Below, in pieces: positions 11,101-20,484 of a stretch of 34,769 bases of DNA. Within the stretch, counting starts at the first letter, position 1; each line of letters starts with the position of its first letter. A model generated the notes under the pieces. That model was not told the DNA's origin. It saw nothing but the letters and a program-made list of their open reading frames with translations, and did no database searches. A program made the translations under genes and the position numbers. This DNA is from Chlamydomonas sphaeroides (lineage: Eukaryota > Chlorophyta > Chlorophyceae > Chlamydomonadales > Chlamydomonadaceae): positions 98,233-133,001 of the forward strand of contig BDDC01000062.1 in NCBI GenBank assembly GCA_001662425.1. The letters run 5' to 3'.

Positions 11101-14100
11101 ACGCCCGCCCCGCCGCCGCCGCCGCCGCCGTCTGCTGCGTCAGGCGCCGGCGGCGGCAGCAGCTCCGGCGGCGCGGCGGCCGCCAGCAGCTCCCGCCGCA
11201 CGGCCGCCAGCTCCGCGGCCCACTGCTGGCCAAGGTCAGCCAGCTCGGCGGCAGCGGCGTCGTAGCCCTCGTGGCAGCCTGGGTGGGTGGTGGGTGGGGT
11301 AGCGGAGGGTGTCCATGAGGAGGTGGGGGGCCAGGGGATACGGCGCCAACCCCGCTCCTCCAACGGAGCCTCCGGTCGTTGCTCTGCTGGCCGCGGGGAG
11401 GAGGAGAGCGGCGCTGTGCAGGCGCGGAGGCGAGGCTGAGGTCGGGGCTGCGGTCGGAGCTGAGGGATTCCGTGGTTTACGCACGGAGCGAGTCAGCCCA
11501 CAGCGGGAGGCAGGGCACGCAGCGAGCAGCTCACGGGCTTGGATGAAGGGTCATGTGGGAGGCACATCGAGTACCCGCGTCGACGAGAGCGGAACGCACC
11601 TGGCCGCGGTCGCAGCAGCGGCCCCTCGGCGGCCCCTGGCACGGCGGGCGGCGGCGCCTTGGCCCGGCTGCCGCGTCCCCTGCCGCCCGCGGACCCCCGC
11701 GCCGCTGCCGCCGCCTGCTCCACTTCCTCCGGCGGCGGCGCCAGCACGCCGTCCAGGAGCCGCAGAGGGCCCAAGGAGCGCGCCGCCGCCGCCACGGCGC
11801 GCCGCAGCGGCGGCAAGCTCATGGCGGCGGGCGGGCCCTCGGCCTGCGGGCGCAATTCAGCGGCGCGGGCGGAGGGGCGGGCGGGCTGGGCGCAGCGCTC
11901 GGCCTCTCTGCCACACACGCCAGGTACTACCCATGCGCTACGTGTGACGCACGTGGCGGCTCGCGACGCTGCCCACCCCCACCTCGAGCCGCCGCTTGAG
12001 CTGCCCCACCGCCGTCACCAGCCCAAGCAGCGCCGCCACCGCGCCGCGCGCCTCGCCCAGCCGGCCTGCGGCCGCCGCCACCGCCCAGACCGCGTCGGGC
12101 GGAAGGTACTCGTCGCCGCCGCCGCCGCCGCTGAGGGTGCTGCTGCTGCTGCTGCTGGGGGCCTCGCCCAGGGCGTGGCCGGCATGGGGGCCTGCGTCCC
12201 CGGCGGCAGGGACCGCCGCCGCGGCAGCAGCAGCGACCTGCGTGGGGGGCCGTGGGAGCATAACACAGGCGAGCGATCGGGTTTGCGGCCATGAGGAGAC
12301 TGTGTGTGAAGCGCGCCCCACAACAGTGGCGGCCCCCACAGGAGCTGCCCCGCGGGCCCCGCGTCCCCCGTGGACCCCACCTGCTTCATGGCCTGTGCCG
12401 CGCGGGGCAGCAGGCGCTCTATGTCGGGCAGCGCAGCCAGGTCGGACTGGCGGGGCGGGGTGGGGGGGGAGCAGGGAGGAGGAAGGGATTGTGCAGCGGG
12501 GTGGCGGGGCAGGGAGGAGGGCAGAGAGGTGCAGCTGGGTGGGGATGCTTTGTTCGGTGGCATATGGATAGACTTTGCGGGCAGAGCCCACAGCAGCGTG
12601 CTACGTGCTGCGTGCAGCGTGCAGCGTGCTGCGTGACGGGGGGCATTCCCGCCCTGCCCAGCCCGCCCCGGCCCTCCCTGGCCCCCCACCTGCAGCCCCT
12701 CCCTGGCCCCGGGTGCCGCCATGAAGGCCTCCACCAGTGACAGCCGCTCCTCGATGTCGGCGGCGCGGGCCAGCGGCCTGTGCGCATGCGTGCGTGTTTA
12801 CGGGGGGGGGACGGGGATGGGGATGCATCGGGGGGGGGGGGGGGGGGGGCGGGGGNNNNNNNNNNNNNNNNNNNNNNNNNNNNNNNNNNNNNNNNNNNNN
12901 NNNNNNNNNNNNNNNNNNNNNNNNNNNNNNNNNNNNNNNNNNNNNNNNNNNNNNNNNNNNNNNNNNNNNNNNNNNNNNNNNNNNNNNNNNNNNNNNNNNN
13001 NNNNNNNNNNNNNNNNNNNNNNNNNNNNNNNNNNNNNNNNNNNNNNNNNNNNNNNNNNNNNNNNNNNNNNNNNNNNNNNNNNNNNNNNNNNNNNNNNNNN
13101 NNNNNNNNNNNNNNNNNNNNNNNNNNNNNNNNNNNNNNNNNNNNNNNNNNNNNNNNNNNNNNNNNNNNNNNNNNNNNNNNNNNNNNNNNNNNNNNNNNNN
13201 NNNNNNNNNNNNNNNNNNNNNNNNNNNCGGTGATGCCGACCACGATGGTTGGGGCCTCTCGACGCCACAGGGTTTGCCGGCACGCCTCCACAGGATCACC
13301 CACGCCCCCCTCTCCGCCAATTCCACCCCCGCACCTGCACAGCCACGCCCTGCAGCGGCGGCGGCTGGGCGGCCAGGCGGCGGCGTCCAGCAGCCCCAGC
13401 AGCGAGGAGGACCCCGCCTCGCAGCCGCCACCGCCGCCGGGCGCTGCGCCGCCTCCGCCCGGGGTGCCGCTGTTGGGCTCGAGCACCTCCAGGGTCGCCA
13501 GCGCCCGGTCGTCCAGCAACATCACAGAGGTGGCTGGTGGGGTGCAGGGGTTGGGTGGGGTGGGCGGGGTGGCAGGCGTGGAGTTGGCAGGGTGCTGAAG
13601 CGATGAGTCAGAGGCAACGGTGTGGATGGGGCAGAGGCATGGGATGGCACCCGGCTCGGCCGCACCTTCCGCAGCAGCGGCGCCCGGCGCGCCGCCGCCG
13701 TCTTCGCCCGGTGCCGCCAGCGGCTCCACGCGCGCCGCCGCCGCCGCCGCCGCCAGCACCCGGCAGCGGCGCAGGTGTGCCGCCGCCACCGCCGCTGCCT
13801 GCGCCGCCAGCGGGCACGGCCCCGCCGCCGCCAGCAGCGCCTCCGCCAGCGCCTTCGGGCCGACGGCACCGTCGCCCGGCTCCGCCGTCTCCGCCAGCGC
13901 GGCCCGGATGAAGTCGGCGGCGCCGATGGCGTCGGCGTCGGCGACGTGGCATGCGACTGCAAAGCCGCCGGGGCGGTCCGGCGGCGGTAGCGGGACGTAG
14001 CGCAGCGGAGCGCAGGGCGCGGCGGCGGGGCCGGCGGCGGAAGCGCCGCCGCCGCCGTCGGCCGGGAGCAGGACGGCGCCGGAGCGGCCGATGGCGGCGG

Positions 14101-17100
14101 TGGTAGCTGGGGAGAGGCTGCCGCGGACGGTGACCACCTCGCGGGGGCGGTACCTGAGCAGCGTTGTGGCCAGGCGGGTGCGGCCGGGCGTGTCCGCCAC
14201 CTGCCCCACCGCCCACACCCCCAGCCCCGGCTCCACCGCCGCCAGCCCTAGCCGGCCCCCCGGGCCCTCCACCGCCGCCAGCACGCTGGGGCCGTCCCGC
14301 GGGTCGGCCAGCGCGTAGTCCTGCGGGGAGGAGGCCGGGAGAGGAGGCCGAGGCAGGGTCGAGGCCGGGCTGGGGGACTGCAGAGCAACCGAACGCCACG
14401 AGCAGGTATACACCATTGAGCTTGTGTACCTGTGCATGGGTAGCGACATGGGCAGCAACATGGGTAGCCCGGACGCACCTGCAGGTAGCTGTCGACCGCG
14501 GTGCCGGGCGTGTACACCCGCACCAGCCGCCGCCGCCGCACGCCGCCCCGTGCCGCCGCTCCTCCCCCTGCCCCTCCCTCCGTCGGCCCCTGCTCGCCCT
14601 CCTCCACGCGGCCAACTGCGTAGCCCAGCGCAAGCACGCGCGAGGCCCACTGTGGGAACACGTCCCGGTTGCAGCCGACCTGCAGGGGAGAAGGCCGGGT
14701 GGGGGAGAGTGGGGGAGCGTGTGGAGGGCGCCCGAGGGGCGCGTGGAGGATGGGAGGAGGCCGGGTGCAGGTGAGTGGGCATTGAGGAGGAGGCAGGCAG
14801 GACGGCGGCGGGCGCGGCGGCGGCTGCCCACTCTTACCCCCTGCCACCTTCCCCAACGCCCCTCCCGGCCCCACCTTCCACATGTTGGCCTCCCGCCGGC
14901 CGCTCAGCGCCAGCCCGACCCGCAGCCCCACGTCCGCATCGGTGTCGTACAGGTTGTAGAAGGAGCCGTGCCGTACGAACTGGAGGGAGGGAGGGAGGAA
15001 AGGGGGGCCGCAAGGGAGGTAGTGTTGGCGGACAAGTAGGGGTGGAGGGCGGTAGGCAGTCAGGGGCGGCAGGCGAGAAGGCGGAAGGGACGTGGGGTGG
15101 ATCTCCCCAACACAAATACGTGCCGTGCCTCCGCCCGCCCTGCCACCCGCCCCCTCCCTTACCAGCACCAAGTCCATGGCCCGCGCCTTGAGCTCCCAGA
15201 ACTGCCGCACGAAGGGAGACATGGCGCCCAGCGCAGCCTACGGGCACGGCACGGCGGCGCGGCACAGCCAGTCGGCCGGACGTGCAGCCTTCCTGCCTCC
15301 CCATGCGGTGCACCCTTCTGGCGCGTTCCAGTGCACACATCACGGCCGTCACACCACAGCAGGGCGGCGCCCCACCAGCAGGGTAGCGCCCCACCAGCAG
15401 GCGCACCCCGGCCAGCCTACACAGCGGCGCGCCCTCAGGCCCCCTGCCGTCCGCCCCGGTCCCGCACGTCTTGCGCCAGCGCGTTCACCACGCCCCTGCG
15501 CCCCCACCTGCGGCACGTGCAGCGTGCTGGGGTCGTAGCCTGGCTCGCCTGGGGGCGAGCGGCAGATGGGCGGGGAGAGGGGAGAGGGGCGGGGGTGGGA
15601 GGGGCGTGTGGGGTGCAGGCGCAGGTGCAAGGGCGCGCAGGCCAGCCCCAGCCCTAGCCCTAGCCCTAGTGCCGCAGCCGCCAACCCACCCGGGCGTCGG
15701 CCCTCCGCGTCCCGCCGCTCCTCCGCCAGCCACGGCCAGCGCACGTCCCCACCTCCGCCTCCTCCGCCTCCTCCCCCCGGGCCTCCCCCCAGCCCCTCGC
15801 AGTCCCCCGGCCCGCACGCGCTCTCGCCCAGGAGCGCCGCCGCCGCGGCGGTCGGCGCCCGGCGGCGGCGGCCGCGCGCCGCCAGTAGCGGCGCCGCCGC
15901 AGCAAACGCAGCGGGCGAGCGCTGATGCCGCTGCGAGGCGCAGCCACCCGCGTCGGCAGAGGAGGTGAGACCCTGATGCTGCCAAGCCGGGGGCGCGCAG
16001 GCGGCGCCCGGAGAGGCCTTCGGCTGCTGCTGCTGCTGCTGCCAGGAGGGGCCGGGGGCGGCGGCCACGTCCCCCGGCCATCGCCCGCCAGCATCGCTGC
16101 GGGGATGGGCGAATGCCGGCGCCTGGGCCTGTGCCTGGGCTGCAGCGGCCTTATGCTTGAGCCGTCGCTGCCGGTCGCGCAGCGACTCTTGCTGGGGCTG
16201 CTGCGGGGGCTGCACAGAGCCGGGTCCCGGATCGGGCTCGGGCGGCCGGTGGCTGACTGGGCATGCGTGGCCGGGGCCGTAGGCACCGAGGGGCGGCGTG
16301 CGCAGCGTGGCGCACGCCCACGGCCGCTGCTGCTGCGGCGGCGGCAGCGCTCCGTTGGGCTGCGGCGCCAGCGGCGCCAGCGGCCGCCTGGCTGCTGACG
16401 TTGGCGTCGGCTGCCGCGGCGGCGACGTCGGCCTAGGCCGATGTAGCGCCGCCGCCGGCGGTGGCTGCGGCTGGCGGGCGGGGGGCTCCCAGTCGGGCGC
16501 CTGTGAGGCAGCCAGCGGCGGCGGCGGCGGCGGCGGCCCCGGCCGCGGCTGGCGGCGCGCGGCCCGCTGCTGCTTGGCCAGCTGCGCGCTGCGGAGGCGC
16601 CTCTGCAGCAGCCGCTGGGCCAGCGTCAGGCCCTCCTCCTCGCCGGCCCCCTCGTCGGCACCATCCCCGCCGCCGTCGCCGTCGTCGTGTACGCCCCCCT
16701 GCCTGCCGACTACAAGCGGGTCCCTGCCCCCGCGGGCTCCTGTGCCGTCTGCTGCTCGACCAGCTGCCGCGGCGGCGGGCGGCGCGGCGGCCAGGGGCCG
16801 GTGCGGCACAGTTGGCGGCGGCCGGGCAGGGCCATGGGCAGGGCCGACGGCGCCGGAGCGGCCCACCAGCGGAGGATGGGCGCCTGCTAGCGGGGGGCCG
16901 CTACGACCCGCCGACGGCCTCAACGGCCCCGCAGCGGGTCCCAGCGGCGGATTTGCCGAGTGGGGTCGGCCGGGCGCCGGCGCTGCCGGAAGTCCTCCTG
17001 GCGTGGGCACCGGCGCCGACAGTGACGGCGCGGTCATCCGCGCGGACGTGTGCACCGCCGGCGGCAGGAGATGCGCGGGCGGTGGCGTGTCCAGCGATGG

Positions 17101-18036
17101 AGCCCAGTGCTGAGGACAGGGTGCGGACAGCGGCCGCAGCTGAGGTGGAGGCTGCGGTGGAGGCTGCCACGGCTGCCGCGCTGCCGCCGGCGGGGCCTCG
17201 CCAATGGGGCAGCCGGATGGCCCGTGGTCGCCCAGCCTCTGGCGAACGCGGCGGGGCAGCTCACCGCCGGCACCGCCGCCGCCACTGCCGCCGGCAATAC
17301 CGACTGGACCACATTGCGCTGCGCCGCCGCCGTCGCCATAACAGGTAGGGCGGCCCAGCGGCACGGCGCCACCAGCGCTGCGGCCTTGCGGCAGGCCGCC
17401 GGTGGCGGTGCAGGCTACATTACATGTCCCGTTGCGCCCCTGCTGACGGCCGGGGGGCTGGCCGCCGCCGGCTGAGGCGCCATTGCGCTGTCCGGAGGAA
17501 TGTGGGTCAGCGGAGGTGCGCTCGCCCAGGGCAGGGGCCTGGCCCGCCATTCCGGCGTAGGGCCCAGCGATCATGGGAGCATGCGGCCCCGACCCACATG
17601 GATCCAGGGGCGACGCGGCCGGCGGCGGCGACGGCGTGCTGCCGTGGCTGCGTATGGCGACGCCTGCGTCGCCTGGCGTGGTATGGCTGGGCCCAGGTGC
17701 GTGCCCGGAGTCAGGTGTGCGGGATACGGGGGCTATGGTTGGGGCTGCAGGTGGGGTGGGGTGCGGGGCGCGGCGAGCCGGCGGGTGATGCTGTTGGGCG
17801 GGAGCGTGCTGCGGAGGCGTGTGCTGGGGAGGTGGCGCCGCTGGCTGGGTGCGGCCCGGTGGCGCGGGCGGCTGCAACTGTGGCCATTGCTGCGGCTGCT
17901 GCACATGCTCTGTGCCAAGTGGCAAAGCTTGCACCGTTGGTGATGCTGCGGGCCGAGCAGCCGCTTTCAGCAGCAGCGCGGGGTCCCAGGCTGGGGGCGC
18001 CGAGAAGCACGCCTCAAGCCAAGCGAGGCCGTCCAT
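8192..18036 (-). CDS. MSH7: MSH7-like MutS homologue (DNA mismatch recognition ATPase)
   Basis: Twenty exons: 15690-18036, 15508-15548, 15163-15237, 14875-14979, 14479-14679, 13666-14320, 13335-13533, 12690-12777, 12381-12446, 11983-12237, 11600-11843, 11031-11278, 10570-10834, 10252-10410, 9856-10044, 9700-9740, 9269-9420, 8945-9080, 8723-8788, 8192-8554. Phases agree throughout (5,895 bases, 1,964 residues). MutS family proteins bind mismatches as heterodimers with MSH2 in the nucleus. Residues 1-780 are a Pro/Gln/Gly/Ala-rich extension. Then come GYDPSTLHVPQ; the mismatch-binding domain with GSFYNLYDTDADVG (828-830 FYN, normally FYE); the clamp/lever core (WLCRPLARAADIEERL); Walker A TGANTGGKST (about 1668-1677); DRIMAGESTF; Walker B LLLLDELGRGT (1744-1754); and TLFATHYH. 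GLWHP, AQLGCYVP and a GLQVA-type join favour plant MSH7 over MSH6. No PIP box was seen. The start is the first ATG of the frame; upstream exons cannot be excluded. Confidence 0.9.
8664..8819. repeat. CAC/CA-rich simple repeats flanking an MSH7 exon
   Basis: CACCACCACCACCACACACC-type sequence occupies about 8664-8710, and a shorter CACACACAACACACACAC tract lies at 8800-8818. They sit in the two introns on either side of the 66-base exon 8723-8788. On the sense (minus) strand these are GT-rich tracts beside splice sites. Confidence 0.8.
9081..9268 (-). other. GC-AG intron (MSH7 intron 17)
   Basis: Donor CAG|GCGAGC follows GVGC, and the acceptor CGCAG|GACGCTG begins TLFATHYH. The phase-2 join rebuilds the Arg of the conserved C-R-T-L-F-A-T-H-Y-H stretch. 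No alternative GT donor in phase was found nearby. Confidence 0.75.
9421..9699 (-). other. GC-AG intron (MSH7 intron 16)
   Basis: Donor CAG|GCATGG follows GESTFQ, and the acceptor CCAG|GTGGAG precedes VEMGEAA. Joining here in phase 0 restores the invariant MutS stretch GESTF-x-VEM-x-E. No GT donor in the right phase gives that join. Confidence 0.75.
12778..13334 (-). other. MSH7 intron 7 with poly-G and 372-base assembly gap
   Basis: Unknown bases fill 12856-13227. They directly follow a run of 20 G (12830-12849) and another five G after one C. Exon phases on the two sides (2 and 2) join to give WLC-R-PLARAADIEERL, the expected MutS pattern, so the gap is intronic and no conserved coding residue appears to be missing. 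Confidence 0.8.
15645..15670. repeat. Short CCCTAG array in MSH7 intron 1
   Basis: Three copies of CCCTAG follow a CCCCAG unit on the plus strand, inside the intron spanning 15549-15689. It is not the TTTTAGGG-type telomere sequence known from Chlamydomonas. Confidence 0.6.
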
Positions 18037-18384
18037 CGCGACGATGCCTCCCGGGCGTCTATGCCCAACGCCAACTTCCGTGCGTGCTGCAGGGCTGCAC
18101 TCGAGTGTGTGAGCGAGTGGCGGGTGCCATCGCGAGCACGTCTGCCGTCAGCTGTCGGTAGCTTGGTCTCGCGATATGCAAGGGAAAGGGCGTGGGTGGT
18201 CTGTGGTAGCGATGGGTGTGCTGAGAGGGACAAGTACGCGCGCAAGTTCAGACCCCGCGAAATTCGCATGCAGGTCGGACTCGCCCAGCAGCCAGCACCA
18301 CAGTTGTTCGCCAGAGAATACACGTACTCAACAAGCAGCTGTTGTAAAGGCCGCGTTGCGCTCTTAGCTGCGGTGAATTGGAAC
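18037..18384. promoter_or_regulatory. Divergent promoter region, MSH7-like gene / membrane protein
   Basis: This 348-base spacer lies between oppositely oriented start codons. The plus-strand frame is open back to 18061, but using that start would put two genes 25 bases apart with no room for promoters, so I treat the region as a shared promoter and 5' UTRs. I recognise no individual element. Confidence 0.45.
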
Positions 18385-19023
18385 ATGGGCCTGCTTGGAC
18401 TCAGTTTAGAGCCTGAGGCTGGGCCGCGCACTACGGACTCGCGCACGCTCGTGTGTTGGATGCTCACCTGTGTTGGCCTGCTCCTCGTCGGTGCATCGTT
18501 TCGGCGACCTGACCCCGACTTTGACGAGGCCGCCGACGGCACGAGCAACGCGCAGCAGCAATGGCCACTCATAATCGCCGGCAGCGTGGCGCTGGCAGCC
18601 GGCGCGGCCGGCCTGATGACGGCCGCGGCTCCGCCCCCACCACCCCCGGACGCCGACGACCCTCTTTCGGCCATGCTCGCGGCGGGGCCCCGTTCAGCGC
18701 CCCTCGCCAGCCGCACCGGAAGGCTACGCAGCCTCTCCGTTGCAGCGTGCAGCCTGATCTACGTCGTGCTGCAGGCGTCGGGCGTGCTGGCGGGCCTGCG
18801 GACCGAGGTCCGCGTCACGGCCTTCATGCTGCTTGCCACCGTAGCCTGGCGCCTTGCGGGCCCTGCCGGTGAAGCAAGGCCTGGCGGCGACAGCGTGGCG
18901 TTAACAGCAGCAGGCAGCTCGAGGGGTGACCCTGTGGGCGTCGCTCGCGGCGCCTCCGCAGCTGCGGTGGCGTCGCGGCCAGGGGCGGGTGGTGGAGCCG
19001 TGCATGAGCCCAAGCAGGACTAG
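18385..19023 (+). CDS. Predicted four-TM membrane protein, family unknown
   Basis: Single exon encoding 212 residues from ATG 18385 to TAG 19021-19023. Hydrophobic segments lie at about 21-39 (TLVCWMLTCVGLLLVGASF), 60-82, 118-138 and 143-160. A PPPPPP-DADD loop lies between TM2 and TM3, and the Gly/Ala/Ser-rich tail ends in GAVHEPKQD. TM1 starts 20 residues in and could act as a signal anchor. I do not recognise the family. The first Met of the frame (18061) would add 108 residues without membrane character, and the downstream Met was preferred because it leaves promoter space. No TGTAA occurs until 20078, implying a 3' UTR of about 1 kb, or unrecognised downstream exons. Confidence 0.55.
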   Translation: MGLLGLSLEPEAGPRTTDSRTLVCWMLTCVGLLLVGASFRRPDPDFDEAADGTSNAQQQWPLIIAGSVALAAGAAGLMTAAAPPPPPPDADDPLSAMLAAGPRSAPLASRTGRLRSLSVAACSLIYVVLQASGVLAGLRTEVRVTAFMLLATVAWRLAGPAGEARPGGDSVALTAAGSSRGDPVGVARGASAAAVASRPGAGGGAVHEPKQD

Positions 19024-19041
19024 TCTACGCACGCGAGGGTC
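18985..19041 (+). repeat. Direct repeat copy A spanning the membrane-protein stop codon
   Basis: GAGCCGTGCATG followed by CCCAAGCAGGACT is repeated about 195 bases downstream (19180-19245). This copy includes the last nine codons (GAVHEPKQD), the TAG stop and about 18 bases of 3' UTR. Confidence 0.7.
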
Positions 19042-19179
19042 CCACGTATCGGCACACCGGCCTATGGCGACCTTCAGCAAGACGCTCGGTGTACTGGCCA
19101 GGCCGGTGGCGGTGCGGGCGGCGCAGGCACGGTAACAAGCGCTGCAGCCGCAGCATTGGGGGCTGTGACGGAGCGTCAA

Positions 19180-19245
19180 GCGGGTGGCTTGTAGTGGCGC
19201 CGTGCATGCGCCCAAGCAGGACTGATTCATGCACGCAAGAGGGTC
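19180..19245 (+). repeat. Direct repeat copy B in the 3' flank
   Basis: Imperfect copy of 18985-19041 (roughly 80% by eye). In the matching frame it reads GAVHAPKQD followed by TGA, so both the C-terminal codons and a stop are duplicated. Confidence 0.7.
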
Positions 19246-20077
19246 AGAGCGGGCTCCTATGGGGTATCGGGTGCCGCTGAAGATCTTGGCTGTGTGCCTC
19301 CAAGGATCACAGGTCGGGGCACCAACCTAGAGCTGGGCCTAGGCGGTCGGTATGCAGGCCAGGTCGGGGCGCCGGTGCAGGAGATGGCGTCCCAGGCCGC
19401 TGCTCGCTCGCATCTCCGGCCTGGTTGCTGGCCGCTTGGGGTCCGTCGTTGCGGTGACATCTCGGCGCTGCTGTCTGGATTTCAATGTAGAAATAGCGTG
19501 GAATTCAGAGAAGGGCTGCTGCCTGGCTGCGTGGCTAGCAGGGTGCCGGGTGTCGTGGGCCGCTCGGGTGTTGCAGCTGACGTGGGCATGAGAGCAGCGG
19601 TGGCTGCCGGCGGGCGGCTACAGGCAGTGTGAGGAGGTCATTGACGCGGGCGTCTGGGTGTGTGGCGGCGGCGGTGGCGGCCCCCGGCGTGAGTCTGTCG
19701 TGCCGTACATGCACCAAACTGCGCCCGAGGCCAGGGGCTGAGGGAACGCCTTGCAACTGTGATGTGTTGCGGCCCTCTCGCCCCTTCGCGTGCAGCGGCC
19801 TCGTAGCACCGTGCCGGTCACCTCAGCACGTGACGGGCAGCCGCCAGCAATGCTGCGCTTCAGCGACATCCCGGGCCCCGAGGCTGGGCCAGCGAGTGCC
19901 CCGCTCGTGGGATGCAGCTGCAGCAGCAGCAGCAGTGCCGGCGTGCTGCGTGTCTCGGCATGTAGCATTGCAGAGGGCCGCGCGCTGGCTGTGGCGTTTG
20001 CCGAGGCCATGGGCGGATGGCGCTCGTGAAAGGCGTGCACGGGCTGGATCTACAGTGAAGGGCTGGATGTGACGCCC

Positions 20078-20082
20078 TGTAA
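20078..20082 (+). terminator. TGTAA polyadenylation signal, plus strand
   Basis: First TGTAA downstream of the four-TM protein stop, 1,055 bases away; probably the 3' end of that transcript. Confidence 0.4.
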
Positions 20083-20134
20083 CACTGGATGCTGCGTACA
20101 TGGAACGCATTCTGCATAGGAACGCTCCGTTGCG

Positions 20135-20139
20135 TTACA
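20135..20139 (-). terminator. TGTAA polyadenylation signal, minus strand
   Basis: About 350 bases beyond the stop of the 338-residue coiled-coil gene. It converges with the plus-strand signal 53 bases away. Confidence 0.45.
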
Positions 20140-20484
20140 CCCGACACTGTCTCCATGTGCGTGCAGCGAAACACCACAGCCTTCTGCAGATGCACTCATC
20201 CAGACACGGTTGCAGGGCTGCTCCGTTAGGAGTCTGCGCCAGCCATCAACTCACGCTACACCATCGTCGCCAGTGAAGGATGCCTGTTTTTCGTTCGTCC
20301 CGTCCCCGGGCATCGCTGGGGTCAGCGCATGTGCAGCAGCGACACCACCGCCTTCATCAGTACTCCACCGTGTGCCACTCCCCGTGTCCACAACCCGCTA
20401 CGGGAGCGCGTCCTCGCCTGGCGCCGCGCGGTTCCGAACTGTCCCAGGCTCAAGGCCGCGCCGCCCCTCCTGCCATGCTCAGGC

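Larger units (their letters stand above)
19024..20484. other. Convergent 3' region without a supported gene
   Basis: The 1.46 kb between two converging genes. It contains repeat copy B, a plus-strand TGTAA at 20078-20082 and a minus-strand TGTAA at 20135-20139, so the two transcripts probably end within about 60 bases of each other. Open frames here (for example 19294-19632 plus) have no domain, TM or coiled-coil character. Confidence 0.5.

Noticed and set aside
15645..15670. Interstitial telomere
   Set aside because: Only three CCCTAG units, and the unit differs from the TTTTAGGG-type algal telomere.
8192..18036. MSH6 as the identity of the MutS homologue
   Set aside because: DRIMAGEST is shared with MSH6, but GLWHP, AQLGCYVP, GLQVA and the WxxL-x-x-E C-terminal pattern fit plant MSH7 better.
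17967..18716. 249-codon minus frame overlapping the four-TM gene
   Set aside because: Antisense of a frame with four clear hydrophobic helices, and it also runs through the MSH7 start in another frame.
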